Shown here: positions 28,571-38,420 of the stretch, piece after piece | How the letters are laid out: each line of letters opens with the position of its first letter | Numbering within the stretch: position 1 is the first letter of the stretch | NCBI RefSeq assembly: GCF_003443875.1 | Contig: NZ_CP027482.1 | Span: 2,604,001 to 2,668,000 of the forward strand | DNA length: 64,000 nt | Source of the DNA: Aeromicrobium sp. A1-2 | Lineage (GTDB): Bacteria > Actinomycetota > Actinomycetes > Propionibacteriales > Nocardioidaceae | Direction of reading: 5' to 3' | Translations under genes and position numbers: made by a program | Notes under the pieces: model-generated | Databases searched by the model: none | What the model was told of the DNA's origin: nothing | What the model saw: only the letters and a program-made list of their open reading frames with translations

Positions 28571-29998
28571 ATGGCCGTCGGCACCGCAGACTTCGTCGTG
28601 ATCGCCAACCGCCTGCCCGTGGACCGAGTGACCGCTCCGGACGGCAGCACGATGTGGCGGACCTCCCCCGGTGGGCTCGTCACGGCCCTCGAGCCGGTCA
28701 TGCGTCGCAACGGCGGCGCGTGGATCGGCTGGCACGGTGCCGCCGACGAAAAGCTCAAGCCCTTCGTCCACAACGGACTGCACCTGGTCCCGGTGCCCCT
28801 CAGCGAGCAGGAGGTCGCCGAGTACTACGAGGGCTTCTCCAACTCGACTCTCTGGCCGCTCTACCACGATGTCGTGGCGCCGCCTGAGTTCCACCGCGAG
28901 TGGTGGGACTCCTACGTCCGCGTCAACCGCCGCTTCGCCGAGCGAGCAGCCCAGGTCGCCAAGCCGGATGCCGTCGTGTGGGTGCAGGACTACCAGCTCC
29001 AGCTCGTGCCGAGCATGCTGCGCGAGCTGCGGCCCGACCTGCGCATCGGCTTCTTCCTGCACATCCCGTTCCCGCCGGCCGAGCTGTTCCAGCAGCTGCC
29101 CTGGCGCCGCCAGATCCTCGAAGGCCTGCTCGGCGCCGACCTGGTCGGTTTCCAGATGCCAGGAGCCTCGCAGAACTTCGTCCGGCTCGTTCGGCAACGG
29201 GTCGGCCACAAGACGCACCGCGACATGATCTATCTCCCCGACGGACGCACCGTGCTGGCACAGGCGTATCCCATCTCGATCGACGCCGCTGGCTTCGAGG
29301 AGCTCGCCCGAACACCCGAGGTGATCGCCAGGGCTGCGGAGATCCGGGAGAGCCTCGGCAATCCCAAGACGATCCTGCTGGGCATCGACCGGCTCGACTA
29401 CACCAAGGGGCTGCGTCAGCGCCTGCGCGCCTTCGGCGAGCTCATCGGTGAAGGCTCCTTGCACGTCGACGACGCCGTGTTCGTGCAGGTCGCGACCCCG
29501 TCCCGTGAACGGGTCGACCAGTACAAGATCCTGCGCGATGACATCAACCGCCTCGTGGGCCGCATCAACGGCGACGTCGCCCGCATCGGCCAGCAGCCCG
29601 TGACCTATCTGCACGCCTCCTATCCACGCGCCGAGATGGCCGCTCTCTACCGTGCCGCCGACGTCATGGTGGTGACGCCACTGCGCGATGGCATGAACCT
29701 GGTCGCCAAGGAGTACGTCGCCTGCCGATACGACGACCGGGGTGCACTGGTGCTGAGCGAGTTCGCCGGTGCGGCCTCGGAGCTCAAGTCGGCCTATCAG
29801 GTCAACCCGCACGACATCAACGGTATGAAGAGCAAGATGCTCGAGGCCATCAACGCCAGCCCGCGGGAGAATGCACGGCGCATGAAGGCGATGCGCAAGC
29901 AGGTCATGGAGAACGACATCGAGCTGTGGGCCTCCAACTTCCTGCGCGAGCTCACCGCCAGTCGCGATCCGCACGTCAAGAACCCGCGACCGGTTTGA
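28571..29998 (+). CDS. otsA: Trehalose-6-phosphate synthase
   Basis: A 475-residue GT20 glycosyltransferase joining UDP- or GDP-glucose to glucose-6-phosphate. It has NRLPVDRV, the [11 protein letters not shown] loop, [17 protein letters not shown], and the nucleotide-sugar motif [16 protein letters not shown]. It is on the opposite strand to otsB, 1.9 kb away. With otsB it completes the OtsAB trehalose route, used for osmotic and desiccation protection. Confidence 0.95.
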   Translation: MAVGTADFVVIANRLPVDRVTAPDGSTMWRTSPGGLVTALEPVMRRNGGAWIGWHGAADEKLKPFVHNGLHLVPVPLSEQEVAEYYEGFSNSTLWPLYHDVVAPPEFHREWWDSYVRVNRRFAERAAQVAKPDAVVWVQDYQLQLVPSMLRELRPDLRIGFFLHIPFPPAELFQQLPWRRQILEGLLGADLVGFQMPGASQNFVRLVRQRVGHKTHRDMIYLPDGRTVLAQAYPISIDAAGFEELARTPEVIARAAEIRESLGNPKTILLGIDRLDYTKGLRQRLRAFGELIGEGSLHVDDAVFVQVATPSRERVDQYKILRDDINRLVGRINGDVARIGQQPVTYLHASYPRAEMAALYRAADVMVVTPLRDGMNLVAKEYVACRYDDRGALVLSEFAGAASELKSAYQVNPHDINGMKSKMLEAINASPRENARRMKAMRKQVMENDIELWASNFLRELTASRDPHVKNPRPV

Positions 29999-30073
29999 TC
30001 CCCCACGCCGTGCTCGCCTTGTTCCGTTCACGTCCGGCCGCGCTCGGCCGCCCGGGCACAGCATGACCGCTCG

Positions 30074-31402
30074 ATGAGCGCGCTCGATCCGTCGGTACGC
30101 CGCGGGTATGCACTCGGTAGCGTCGCGACCGGGACCTTCGGCACTGTCCCGGGCCTGCTGCTGCTGCCCTACCTGACCGACTCGCTCGGCATCACCGCGA
30201 TCGTCGCGGGTTTCATCGTGTTCGTTCCCAAGGCGTGGGACGGCGTGCTCAACCCGATCGCCGGCCGGATCAGCGACCGCTCGACGTCGCCCGCCGGCCG
30301 GCGGAGGCCGTTCCTCCTGAGGGGCGGCCTGGCGCTCGCTGCCTGCTTCGCGCTGCTCTTCGCCGGACCGGTCGGGCCGCCGGTCGTCGCGGGCACGTGG
30401 GTCGTCGTCTGGTTCCTGGCGTGCGCCACGGCCTACGCCTTCTTCCAGGTGCCCTACGTCGCGATGCCGGCCGAGATGACCCTCGACTACCGCGAACGCA
30501 CCAAGCTCATGACCTGGCGGGTCGTCGTGCTGGCGCTGGCGATCCTGCTGTCCGGCGCGACCGCCCCGATGGTGGTCAACGCCTTCGGCGACGAGGGGAC
30601 CGCCAAGGGCTACCGCTTCATGGGTGTCTACATTGCGGCGATCCTCGCGCTGGGGGTCTATGGCGCGTGGCGCGGCACCCGCAACGCGCCCGAGCACCGC
30701 GTCGAGACTGCCGCCGGCTCGCTGCGCGACCAGCTCCGCCTGGTGTCGGCGGTCCGTGACTTCCGGATCCTGCTGTTGACGTTCGTCCTGCAGGCGGTCG
30801 GAGTCGGGGCGATGCTGGCCGGCGTCGCGTACGTCGCGGACGACCTGCTGGACAGCGCGGCCGCCGCGACGATCCTGTTCGCGGCCTTTGTCGGCCCCGC
30901 CCTGCTCGTGACGCCGCTGTGGGAGCGATATGCCGAGCAGCGCGGCAAGAAGTCCGGCTACCTCATCGCTTCGGGATTCCTGGTGCTCGGCGCCGCGGCT
31001 CTGTTCCAGGCCCGGGCCGAGCAGACCGTCGCCGTCTACCTTGCCGCCGCGGTCGTCGGCATCGGCTACGCGGGCGCGCAGGTTTTCCCGATGGCGATGC
31101 TGCCCGATGTCGCCGCCCGCGACGCCGCGGTGTCCGGCGAGAACCGGATCGGCGTCTTCACCGGCGTATGGACCGCTGGCGAGACCCTCGGACTCGCGAT
31201 CGGGCCCGGCCTGTTCGCCGTGATCCTGGCGATCGGCGGCTACGTCTCCTCAACCGACCACACCGCGGTCCAGCCCGAGAGCGCACGCACTGCGATCGCG
31301 ATCGGCTTCTCGCTCGTGCCCGCAGCGCTGATCGCGGCCAGCATGCTGTTCCTGCGGCGCTATGCCCTCGACGACGACCTGAAGGTGACTCATGAACTCT
31401 GA
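30074..31402 (+). CDS. MFS / GPH-type transporter
   Basis: A 442-residue permease with about twelve helices. It reads as GPH (glycoside-pentoside-hexuronide) sugar:cation symporter: KAWDGVLNPIAGRISDRS after the second helix, and the VPYVAMPAEMTLDYRERT segment. The last 11 bp overlap the PLP decarboxylase gene, so the two are likely co-expressed. The substrate is probably a sugar or an amine or acid linked to the decarboxylase; sequence does not decide. Confidence 0.82.
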   Translation: MSALDPSVRRGYALGSVATGTFGTVPGLLLLPYLTDSLGITAIVAGFIVFVPKAWDGVLNPIAGRISDRSTSPAGRRRPFLLRGGLALAACFALLFAGPVGPPVVAGTWVVVWFLACATAYAFFQVPYVAMPAEMTLDYRERTKLMTWRVVVLALAILLSGATAPMVVNAFGDEGTAKGYRFMGVYIAAILALGVYGAWRGTRNAPEHRVETAAGSLRDQLRLVSAVRDFRILLLTFVLQAVGVGAMLAGVAYVADDLLDSAAAATILFAAFVGPALLVTPLWERYAEQRGKKSGYLIASGFLVLGAAALFQARAEQTVAVYLAAAVVGIGYAGAQVFPMAMLPDVAARDAAVSGENRIGVFTGVWTAGETLGLAIGPGLFAVILAIGGYVSSTDHTAVQPESARTAIAIGFSLVPAALIAASMLFLRRYALDDDLKVTHEL

Positions 31403-32819
31403 CGACATCCTGCGCCGGCTCGAAGAGCTGCGCGCCGACGACCTACCGACCCACGGGGGACGCACCCTCGCGTACGTCTACGACTCGGGCCTGGCCGAGG
31501 CCGACCGGATCGGCAAGCAGGCTCTCGCGATGTACGCCTCGACGAACGGACTCGACCCGACGGCCTTCCCGAGCCTGCTCGCGATGGAACGCGAGCTCGT
31601 GGCGTTTGCCCGGCCCATGTTCCACGGCGGCGAGGACGTCGTGGGCACCGTGACCTCGGGTGGCACGGAGTCAATCCTGCTGGCGGTGCAGGGCGCCCGT
31701 GACGCGCTGCCCGGCACGACCGCTCCGGTCATGATCCTCCCGACCACGATCCATGCCGCGTTCAACAAGGCGGCGCACTACTTCGGGGTCGAGCGGGTCG
31801 CGGTCGACGTCGACCCGATCACCAAGCGCGCCGATCCGGCCGCCATGGCCGCCGCGATGGACGCCTACGGCGACCGGGTCGTGCTCGTCGCCGCCTCGGC
31901 CCCCTCGTACGCGCACGGCGTCGTCGACCCGATCGAGGAGATCGCGGCCGAGACCATTGCGCGTGGCCTCCGCCTGCACGTCGACGCCTGCATCGGCGGC
32001 TGGGTGCTGCCGTGGGCCGAGCGGCTGGGGCACGCCGTGATGCCGTGGGACTTCCGGGTGCCCGGCGTCACGAGCATCTCGGCCGACCTGCACAAGTACG
32101 CCTACACGCCCAAGGGCGTCTCGCTGCTGCTGCACGCCACACCCGACCTGCGCCGGCCCCAGTTCTTCGCCAGCGCCGACTGGCCCGGCTACACGATGCT
32201 CAACGCGACGACGCAGTCCACCAAGTCTGGCGGACCGCTCGCCGCGGCGTGGGCCGTGGTCAACCTGATCGGCGACGACGGCTACCTCGACCTGGTCCGC
32301 ACGACGCTCGACGGCACGACCGCGCTCGTCACCGGGATCGAGGCGCAGGAGCACGTACGCCTGGTCACCCGTCCCGACTCCTCCCTCGTCACCCTGGACA
32401 CCGACGAGACCTGCGACGTCTTCACGATCAGCGACCAGATGCTCGCCCGCGGGTGGTTCGTGCAGCCGCAGATGTCATATCGCGACATGCGCGCGTCCCT
32501 TCACCTGACGGTGTGCGCCGCGACGGCCCCGGCAGTGCCGGAGTTCCTGACTGCCCTGGCCGAGTCTGTCGAGGCAGCCGTCGCCGCCGGACCGATCGTG
32601 ATCGATGCCGAGCTGCGCGCCGCGGCCGAGTCGCTCGACCCCGAGACCCTCGACGATGCCGCGTTCGACGGGCTGCTGGCGCTGGCCGGTCTCGGCTCGG
32701 AGACCGGAGCAGTGACCGCACCGGAGCAGATGGCGCCCGTCAACGCACTGCTCGACGTGGCTCCCCCCGCCCTGCGGGAAGCCCTTCTGATCGCCTTCTT
32801 GGACAGGCTCTCCCGCTGA
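31392..32819 (+). CDS. PLP-dependent decarboxylase (aspartate aminotransferase fold, group II / sphingosine-phosphate-lyase-like)
   Basis: A 475-residue PLP enzyme. The cofactor lysine is in HKYAYTPKG; upstream are TSGGTESILLAVQ (phosphate loop) and HVDACIGGW with the Asp that binds the pyridine nitrogen. The overall text matches the group II decarboxylase and sphingosine-1-phosphate-lyase superfamily found across actinobacteria. The C-terminal 70 residues, ending LLIAFLDRLSR, form an extension. It overlaps the GPH transporter by 11 bp and the ASCH gene by one base. Substrate unknown, possibly an amino acid or phosphoethanolamine-like lipid base. Confidence 0.75.
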   Translation: MNSDDILRRLEELRADDLPTHGGRTLAYVYDSGLAEADRIGKQALAMYASTNGLDPTAFPSLLAMERELVAFARPMFHGGEDVVGTVTSGGTESILLAVQGARDALPGTTAPVMILPTTIHAAFNKAAHYFGVERVAVDVDPITKRADPAAMAAAMDAYGDRVVLVAASAPSYAHGVVDPIEEIAAETIARGLRLHVDACIGGWVLPWAERLGHAVMPWDFRVPGVTSISADLHKYAYTPKGVSLLLHATPDLRRPQFFASADWPGYTMLNATTQSTKSGGPLAAAWAVVNLIGDDGYLDLVRTTLDGTTALVTGIEAQEHVRLVTRPDSSLVTLDTDETCDVFTISDQMLARGWFVQPQMSYRDMRASLHLTVCAATAPAVPEFLTALAESVEAAVAAGPIVIDAELRAAAESLDPETLDDAAFDGLLALAGLGSETGAVTAPEQMAPVNALLDVAPPALREALLIAFLDRLSR

Positions 32820-33313
32820 TGACCGACGCCGAGGACATCGACCTGTTCTGGGCAGCAGCCCGGCACCAGACGCGCACCAACCCGGTTCCGGGCTACCTCG
32901 GCAGCTATGCCGGCGATGCGGTCGCACCACCGGCCTGGTCGTTCGGAGGAAGCCCCGAGCAGGCCGACGAGCTGCTCGGGCTCGTGCTCGACGGCACCAA
33001 GACCGCCACGGCCAGCGCCCTGTGGGACTACGAGCACGATGACGAGCCGATCCCCCGGGTCGGCGACCTCAGCATCGTGCTCGACGGCGCCGACCATCCA
33101 CGCGGGCTGCTCGAGACGACCCACGTCGACGTCGTGCCATTCGACCAGGTCGACGCCGAGCACGCCGACCTCGAGGGCGAGGGCGACCGCACCCTGGACT
33201 ACTGGCGCGAGTGCCACGAGCAGTTCTTCAGGACCCACGCCTCCCACACCCGCGGGTTCTCGCCCACCATGCCGGTCGTGCTCGAACGATTCCGGGTGCT
33301 CTACCCGCGATGA
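32819..33313 (+). CDS. ASCH-domain protein
   Basis: A 164-residue ASCH-fold protein, a small RNA-binding or regulatory beta-barrel related to PUA domains: WSFGGSPEQADELLGLVLDGTKTATASALWDY is the family's LVLxGTKTAT segment. The start ATG overlaps the decarboxylase stop (TGATG), and its stop overlaps the next ATG. Families of this kind include amidohydrolases (YqfB, N4-acetylcytidine) and RNA binders. Which one this is cannot be told. Confidence 0.85.
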   Translation: MTDAEDIDLFWAAARHQTRTNPVPGYLGSYAGDAVAPPAWSFGGSPEQADELLGLVLDGTKTATASALWDYEHDDEPIPRVGDLSIVLDGADHPRGLLETTHVDVVPFDQVDAEHADLEGEGDRTLDYWRECHEQFFRTHASHTRGFSPTMPVVLERFRVLYPR

Positions 33314-33906
33314 CCAAGGCGGCGCCGGACTTCTGGGCAGCACCGACCCTGACCGGGCGGCACGTCCGGCTCGAGCCACTGGAGCCAAGCCATGCCGCCG
33401 GAGTCCTCCGCGCATCGGACGACGACGAGGTCTTCCGTTGGCAGGCCTTCTCCCGTCCCGACACGATCGAGCAGGCCGAGGCCCTGGTCGGGCTCTACCT
33501 GGCCAGGCCCGGCACGATCGCCTGGGCCCAGGTCGATGTGGCAACAGGTGTCGTCGCCGGGCTCACGACGTACTACGACATCGACCCGGCCTTGCGCACC
33601 GTGGCGATCGGCTCGACCTGGCTTGGCCGCCGATACTGGCGCACAGGGGTCAACACCGAGGCGAAGCTCCTGCTCCTACGCCGCGCCTTCGATGATCTGG
33701 ACTGCGCGCGCGTCGTGTGGCACGTCGACAGTCTCAACGAGCGTTCGCAGGTTGCGGTCACCCGGATCGGCGGCGTACGCGAGGGCGTGCTGCGCAAGCA
33801 CCGCATCCGTCGCGACGGGTCCTGGCGCGACACCATCGTGTTCTCCATGACCGACGACGAGTGGCCCGCAGCCCGCGACTCGCTACACGCCCGACTGGAC
33901 CACTGA
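33310..33906 (+). CDS. GNAT acetyltransferase
   Basis: A 198-residue RimJ/RimL-like acetyltransferase: TGRHVRLEPLEPSHAAGVLRAS, YYDIDPALRTVAIGSTWLGRRYWRTGVNTEAK (the acetyl-CoA site) and HVDSLNERSQVAVTRIGGVREG. The start is ATG at 33310, inside a four-base overlap with the ASCH stop; the longer frame upstream is a shadow. Such enzymes acetylate amino groups of proteins or small molecules. Confidence 0.85.
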   Translation: MTKAAPDFWAAPTLTGRHVRLEPLEPSHAAGVLRASDDDEVFRWQAFSRPDTIEQAEALVGLYLARPGTIAWAQVDVATGVVAGLTTYYDIDPALRTVAIGSTWLGRRYWRTGVNTEAKLLLLRRAFDDLDCARVVWHVDSLNERSQVAVTRIGGVREGVLRKHRIRRDGSWRDTIVFSMTDDEWPAARDSLHARLDH

Positions 33907-33942
33907 CCTGCTCCAACTTCACGCTGCGAGACAATGAGGGCA

Positions 33943-34986
33943 ATGACTGACACCACGAGCGTTGACCTGACCCCCGAAATGCCCGAGCTGCCCGGACCTT
34001 GGCGCGCCCGCGTCCCGGCGTACGACGACATCGCCGCGCTGGTCCAGCTGCGGCACCTCGACGAGCTCCAGGGGACCGGCGAGGCGCACATCGACCCCGC
34101 CGGCATCGAGTCCGAGGTCGCAGGCCAGGCCTCGTGGACACGTCGCCAGATCGTCGCGGTCGGTGCCGACGATGTCCCCCGCGCATGGATCACGGTGCAC
34201 GACCGGGCAGCGGGCCGCGCCCTGATCTGGGGCTACTTCGATCGTGACGTCGTCGAGATCGACACGATCGCCGGGGCGTTCTACGCCTGGGCCGAGGAGA
34301 CCGCCATCGCGATGGCTAGGATGCGAGGGGTCACCGAGACGCGCCTCGACGAGAGCCCGTTCGCCGAAGACACCCGCCAGGCGGGCTGGCTCGCAGCCGC
34401 GGGCTACACCAAGCGCCGCACCTGGCTGCACATGAACCGGCCAGTCACCGCCGAGGACGCGACCCTCGAGCCACGCGCGGGTGTCACGGTACGCCCCGTC
34501 GAGCGCCACGAGAACGGCTTCCCCGTCGCGGCCGACCTGCAGATCGTCCACCAGATGCTGGAGGCGTCCTTCGAGGACCACTTCAACTCCTACCGCGAGA
34601 GCTTCTCGGAGTTCCTCCAGCGACAGCGGGAAGAGCCCGGACACCGCTGGGACCACTGGTGGCTCGCCTACGTCGATCCCGAGGACGGCGGTGAGCCCGT
34701 TGCTGCCGGAACGGTCGTCTGCTCAGTCCTGTCCGCTCCCGAAGGCGGCGTCGAGGGCTCCTACGTGGAATACATCGGGGTCAACCGCGAGGCGCGAGGC
34801 CGTGGCGTCGCCAAGGCATTGCTCTGGACAGTGTTCGCCGATGCGGCGAGCCGCGGCCGGGACCGTGTCGGTCTCGAGGTCGACGACGACTCCCCCACCA
34901 AGGCCGACCAGCTCTACCTCGCGCTCGGGTGGACGACGGACTACGCGACCGACTCGTGGTTCAAGGACATCCAGCTCACGGACTGA
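33943..34986 (+). CDS. GNAT acetyltransferase with two GNAT-like halves
   Basis: About 347 residues. The C-terminal half has EYIGVNREARGRGVAKALL, a clear acetyl-CoA loop. The N-terminal half shows a weaker GNAT layout (RLDESPFAEDTRQAGWLAAAGYTKRR), like mycothiol synthase-type double GNAT proteins. An ATG 9 bp upstream (33934) is in frame and equally possible as start; I chose 33943. It is 36 bp after the previous GNAT gene. Confidence 0.75.
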   Translation: MTDTTSVDLTPEMPELPGPWRARVPAYDDIAALVQLRHLDELQGTGEAHIDPAGIESEVAGQASWTRRQIVAVGADDVPRAWITVHDRAAGRALIWGYFDRDVVEIDTIAGAFYAWAEETAIAMARMRGVTETRLDESPFAEDTRQAGWLAAAGYTKRRTWLHMNRPVTAEDATLEPRAGVTVRPVERHENGFPVAADLQIVHQMLEASFEDHFNSYRESFSEFLQRQREEPGHRWDHWWLAYVDPEDGGEPVAAGTVVCSVLSAPEGGVEGSYVEYIGVNREARGRGVAKALLWTVFADAASRGRDRVGLEVDDDSPTKADQLYLALGWTTDYATDSWFKDIQLTD

Positions 34987-35171
34987 CGCTCGCGACCCCA
35001 CCGGGCACGTTGGTCAGCCCACGCTGCTCGCGCTGGCCGGGCGTCATCGAACTTCCTTCGAATCAGCCCGGGATATCGGGGGCAGTTCAACGTTTTGAGC
35101 GACCATGCCGCCCCGGTACGTAGATCATTCGGACAGTTGCATCCCTGACCGCAGATACTTCACCATGGCGT

Positions 35172-36419
35172 ATGACTTCATCTCCCCGCCACGTCGTCGT
35201 GATCGGTGCCGGCATGGTCGGCCTCTCCACCGCGTGGCACCTGCAGTCCGACGGCGTGCGCGTGACCGTGCTCGATCGTTCGGGTGTCGCGGCCGGATCG
35301 TCGTGGGGCAACGCCGGCTGGCTCGCCCCGGCGCTGACTCTGCCGCTCCCGGACCCCGCGATCCTGGCCTCCGGGGTGCGGGACACGCTCAAGTCGTCGT
35401 CTCCTGTCTACGTCCCCTTCTCGGCCAATCCGCGCCTGCTCCGATTCCTGGCCGGATTCGCCCGGCACTGCACCCCGACCAAATGGCACAGCGCGATGTC
35501 GGTCTACAGCCAGATCAACCGACTCGGGCTCGCAGCCTTCGACGAACTGGCCGACGGGGGCGTCGCCGAGCCGACCCACGAGGCGCAGCCGTTCCTGGCC
35601 GGATTCGCCACCGAGGCCGATCGCGAGACCTTGGTGGCCGAGTTCCGCCACGTCGTCGAGGCCGGCGGCGCGACCGACTACGACCTGCTGACCGGGCACG
35701 AGATCAAGCAGCTCGAGCCGAGCCTCGGTGACGGCGTCACATCGGGTCTCGCCCTGCACGGCCAGCGCTTCATCAACCCCGGCCGCTACGTCCACTCGCT
35801 CGCGGAGTCCGTGCGGGCCCGCGGCGGCGAGATCATCGGCGGGGTGCGCGTGCGCGACGTCAAGGACCTGGGCAGCGCCGGCGTCGAGGTCCTGACCGAT
35901 GGCGCCTCAGTCCATGCCGACACCGCGGTCCTCGCGACCGGCGCGTGGCTCGGCGACCTCGGTCGCCGACACGGCGTCAAGAAGATCGTGCAGGCCGGCC
36001 GCGGCTACAGCTTCACGGTCCAGCCGACACACATGCCCAAGAATCCCGTCTACTTCCCGAGCCAGCGCGTGGCCTGCACACCACTGGGCGATGGCTTCCG
36101 CGTGGCCGGGATGATGGAGTTCCGCAGCCCCGAGGATCCACTCGACCCACGCCGGGTCAACGCGATCATCGACGCGGTTCGCCCGATGCTGACAGGTGTC
36201 GACTGGGATGCCAGGACCGACGAGTGGGTTGGCTCCCGCCCCTGCACCGCCGACGGCCTGCCGCTGATCGGCGCGACCCGGTCGCCCCGGGTCTTCGTGT
36301 CCGGCGGCCACGGCATGTGGGGCATCGTGCTCGGACCGCTCAGCGGTCGACTGCTGGCTCAGCAGATCACCCGCGGCGAGCGCCACCCTTTGATGCAGAG
36401 CTTCGACCCGCTGCGCTGA
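35172..36419 (+). CDS. dadA: FAD-dependent D-amino-acid dehydrogenase (DadA-like)
   Basis: A 415-residue flavoprotein of the DAO/DadA fold. The N-terminus has VVVIGAGMVGLSTAWHL with the FAD-binding GxGxxG, then DRSGVAAGSSWGNAGWLAPA, and near the C-terminus WVGSRPCTADGLPLIGATR and SGGHGMWGIVLGP. DadA oxidises D-alanine and other D-amino acids to keto acids. It stands upstream of the Lrp gene and ald, a plausible D/L-alanine catabolic locus. The D- versus glycine/sarcosine specificity is not proven. About 185 bp lie upstream without a gene or a motif I could identify. Confidence 0.82.
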   Translation: MTSSPRHVVVIGAGMVGLSTAWHLQSDGVRVTVLDRSGVAAGSSWGNAGWLAPALTLPLPDPAILASGVRDTLKSSSPVYVPFSANPRLLRFLAGFARHCTPTKWHSAMSVYSQINRLGLAAFDELADGGVAEPTHEAQPFLAGFATEADRETLVAEFRHVVEAGGATDYDLLTGHEIKQLEPSLGDGVTSGLALHGQRFINPGRYVHSLAESVRARGGEIIGGVRVRDVKDLGSAGVEVLTDGASVHADTAVLATGAWLGDLGRRHGVKKIVQAGRGYSFTVQPTHMPKNPVYFPSQRVACTPLGDGFRVAGMMEFRSPEDPLDPRRVNAIIDAVRPMLTGVDWDARTDEWVGSRPCTADGLPLIGATRSPRVFVSGGHGMWGIVLGPLSGRLLAQQITRGERHPLMQSFDPLR

Positions 36420-36425
36420 GCGACC

Positions 36426-36893
36426 TCAGTCGGCGAGCCGGCCGCGCTTGTGCTCGAAGATCAGGTTGGTCTCGGTCAGGGCCACCTCGGGGGCCGAGCT
36501 CAGGTTGTCCACGACGAACGCGCGTAGGTCATCAGGATCGCGGGCCGCCACGTGGACGTGGAAGTCATCGGCGCCCGCGAGGAAGAAGACGTTCAGGACT
36601 TCGGGCATCTCGGCGAGTCGGTCCGAGAACTCGTTGATCGAGCCACGGGCATCGCCCCGTAGGCGCACCGCGATCATGGCCTGGATGGGGCGACCGATCC
36701 ACGCCGGATCGACCTCGGCATGAAAGCCCGCGATCACACCGCGCTCGACCAGGCTGCGCAGACGGGTCAGGCAGGTCGATGCCGCGACACCGACCCGGTC
36801 GGCCAAGGCATTGTTCGGCATGCGGCCATGGCTGCGCAGTGCCGCGACGATCCGCTGGTCGATGTCGTCCAACTCGCGAACATCATTCGGCAT
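36426..36893 (-). CDS. Lrp/AsnC transcriptional regulator (AldR-like)
   Basis: A 155-residue Lrp regulator: ELDDIDQRIVAALRSHGRMPNNALADRVGV is the winged HTH, and the C-terminal RAM domain begins GFHAEVDPAWIGRP. The start is ATG at 36893, because the frame beyond it is unlike Lrp. It is divergent from ald across 131 bp with a Lrp-like palindrome, matching mycobacterial AldR, which responds to alanine and controls ald. Confidence 0.9.
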   Translation of the reverse strand: MPNDVRELDDIDQRIVAALRSHGRMPNNALADRVGVAASTCLTRLRSLVERGVIAGFHAEVDPAWIGRPIQAMIAVRLRGDARGSINEFSDRLAEMPEVLNVFFLAGADDFHVHVAARDPDDLRAFVVDNLSSAPEVALTETNLIFEHKRGRLAD

Positions 36894-36966
36894 ACGCACT
36901 CCACGGCTCAGAATTTCGGCGTCTTCCACGTCGAACGGGCATCGTACAGAATCATCTTCACGCTGT

Positions 36967-36982
36967 TGCAGAGTATTCCGCA
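36967..36982. promoter_or_regulatory. Near-palindromic Lrp-type site between aldR-like and ald
   Basis: TGCAGAGTATTCCGCA matches its own complement at 12 of 16 positions with an AT centre, the shape of Lrp boxes. It is about 45 bp before ald and lies between two divergent genes. Confidence 0.4.
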
Positions 36983-37024
36983 CTTACTTCACGATGGGGG
37001 GACATTCCGCCTGAAGGAGCAGTC

Positions 37025-38134
37025 ATGCTGGTCGGTGTCCCCCGCGAGATCAAGAACCACGAGTACCGCGTCGCCATCACGCCCGCGGGCGTGCACGAGT
37101 TGACCCGTCACGGGCACGATGTCGTCATCGAGAGCGGCGCCGGTCTCGGCTCGGCGATCAGCGACGACGAGTACGTGGCCGCTGGGGCCAGGATGCTCGA
37201 CACCGCAGAGGCCGTGTGGGAGTCCGCCGACCTGGTGCTCAAGGTCAAGGAACCGATCGCCGCCGAGTACGGCAGCATGCGCCGCGGACAGGTCCTGTTC
37301 ACCTACCTCCACCTCGCCGCGAGCCGCGAGTGCACCGACGCACTCCTCGCTGCCGGGACGACGTCGATCGCCTACGAGACGGTCCAGCTGCCTGATCGCT
37401 CGCTGCCACTGCTGGCACCCATGTCGGAGGTCGCGGGTCGCCTCGCACCCCAGGTCGGCTTCCAGCACCTGATGGCGAGCAACGGTGGTCGCGGGGTCCT
37501 TCCCGGCGGCGTGCCGGGCGTGTATCCCGCCGACGTCGTGGTGATCGGCGCCGGAGTCTCGGGCGTCAACGCTGCCGAGGTCGCGCGCGGCATGGGCGCT
37601 CGGGTCGAGATCCTCGATCTGGACGTCGCCAAGCTGCGGCAGGTCGATGCCCGGTTCGCCGGGATGATCACGACTGTCGCCTCCAACTCGTTCGCGATCG
37701 AGAAGGCCGTGCGCGAGGCGGACCTCGTGATCGGCGCGGTCCTGGTGCCCGGCGCCAAGGCGCCCAAGCTCATCAGCGACGATCTCGTGGCCACGATGCG
37801 ACCCGGATCGGTGCTCGTCGACATCGCGATCGATCAGGGCGGCTGCTTCGAGAGCTCGCGGCCCACGACCCACGACGACCCGACCTTCAAGGTCCACGAC
37901 TCGATCTTCTACTGCGTCGCGAACATGCCCGGCTCCGTGCCACGGACCTCGACCTATGCTCTGACGAACGTGACACTGCGATACGCGCTGGCACTGGCCA
38001 ACAAGGGCTGGAAGCAGGCCGTGACCGACGACGCTGCCCTCGCTGGCGGTCTCAGCACGCACGACGGCCATCTCGTCAACGGCCCGGTCGGCGAGGCCCT
38101 GGAGATGGAGATCACCCCGCTCAGCGCCCTCTGA
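37025..38134 (+). CDS. ald: L-alanine dehydrogenase
   Basis: A 369-residue NAD enzyme for reversible deamination of L-alanine to pyruvate and ammonia. Landmarks are [20 protein letters not shown], the catalytic KVKEP and HLAASRE regions, the NAD fold [19 protein letters not shown], and [15 protein letters not shown]. Start ATG at 37025 follows GAAGGAGC. It is divergent from the Lrp/AldR-like gene and near dadA. It would supply carbon from alanine or support redox balance when oxygen falls. Confidence 0.95.
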   Translation: MLVGVPREIKNHEYRVAITPAGVHELTRHGHDVVIESGAGLGSAISDDEYVAAGARMLDTAEAVWESADLVLKVKEPIAAEYGSMRRGQVLFTYLHLAASRECTDALLAAGTTSIAYETVQLPDRSLPLLAPMSEVAGRLAPQVGFQHLMASNGGRGVLPGGVPGVYPADVVVIGAGVSGVNAAEVARGMGARVEILDLDVAKLRQVDARFAGMITTVASNSFAIEKAVREADLVIGAVLVPGAKAPKLISDDLVATMRPGSVLVDIAIDQGGCFESSRPTTHDDPTFKVHDSIFYCVANMPGSVPRTSTYALTNVTLRYALALANKGWKQAVTDDAALAGGLSTHDGHLVNGPVGEALEMEITPLSAL

Positions 38135-38184
38135 CCGTTGGCAGTCGGCCTGCCGATCCGGCCTGATCGCGGTTGACTGTGTCG

Positions 38185-38412
38185 ATGAGCCAAGGACCAG
38201 CCGCACGGCCGGGTGACGCGGAGCTCGCGATCGCCGGCCGTTCGGCGATCGTGGCGGTCACCGGATGGTTCTTCGCCGACCTGTCCTCGGCGATGCAGTC
38301 ACCCCTGGCTCTGTCGCTGACCTTCTTGCTGTGGCTCGGCACTCTGTTGGCTGCGGCTCGCACGGTCCTCGCTCTGGCGATCGGGCTCTGGAAGCGCACG
38401 CGCCGGCGATAG
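38185..38412 (+). CDS. Small membrane protein (75 aa), hypothetical
   Basis: A 75-residue frame beginning MSQGPAARPGDAEL with two hydrophobic stretches (SAIVAVTGWFFA and SLTFLLWLGTLLAAARTVLALAIGLW) and a basic end KRTRRR. No Shine-Dalgarno is obvious and no family is recognised. It lies 50 bp after ald and ends 8 bp before the convergent MFS gene, in a space that would otherwise be empty. It may be real or chance. Confidence 0.4.
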   Translation: MSQGPAARPGDAELAIAGRSAIVAVTGWFFADLSSAMQSPLALSLTFLLWLGTLLAAARTVLALAIGLWKRTRRR

Positions 38413-38420
38413 CTCGGAAG

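Noticed and set aside
30035-30050. CGGCCG-CGCT-CGGCCG hairpin after otsA
   Set aside because: Only a 6-bp stem without T-run in GC-rich DNA; too weak to call a terminator.
28400-30697. 765-codon minus-strand frame over otsA
   Set aside because: It is the antisense of otsA and neighbours; only otsA has family motifs.
34987-35171. Possible regulatory RNA upstream of dadA
   Set aside because: The 185-bp space showed no riboswitch-like conserved blocks or clear hairpin.
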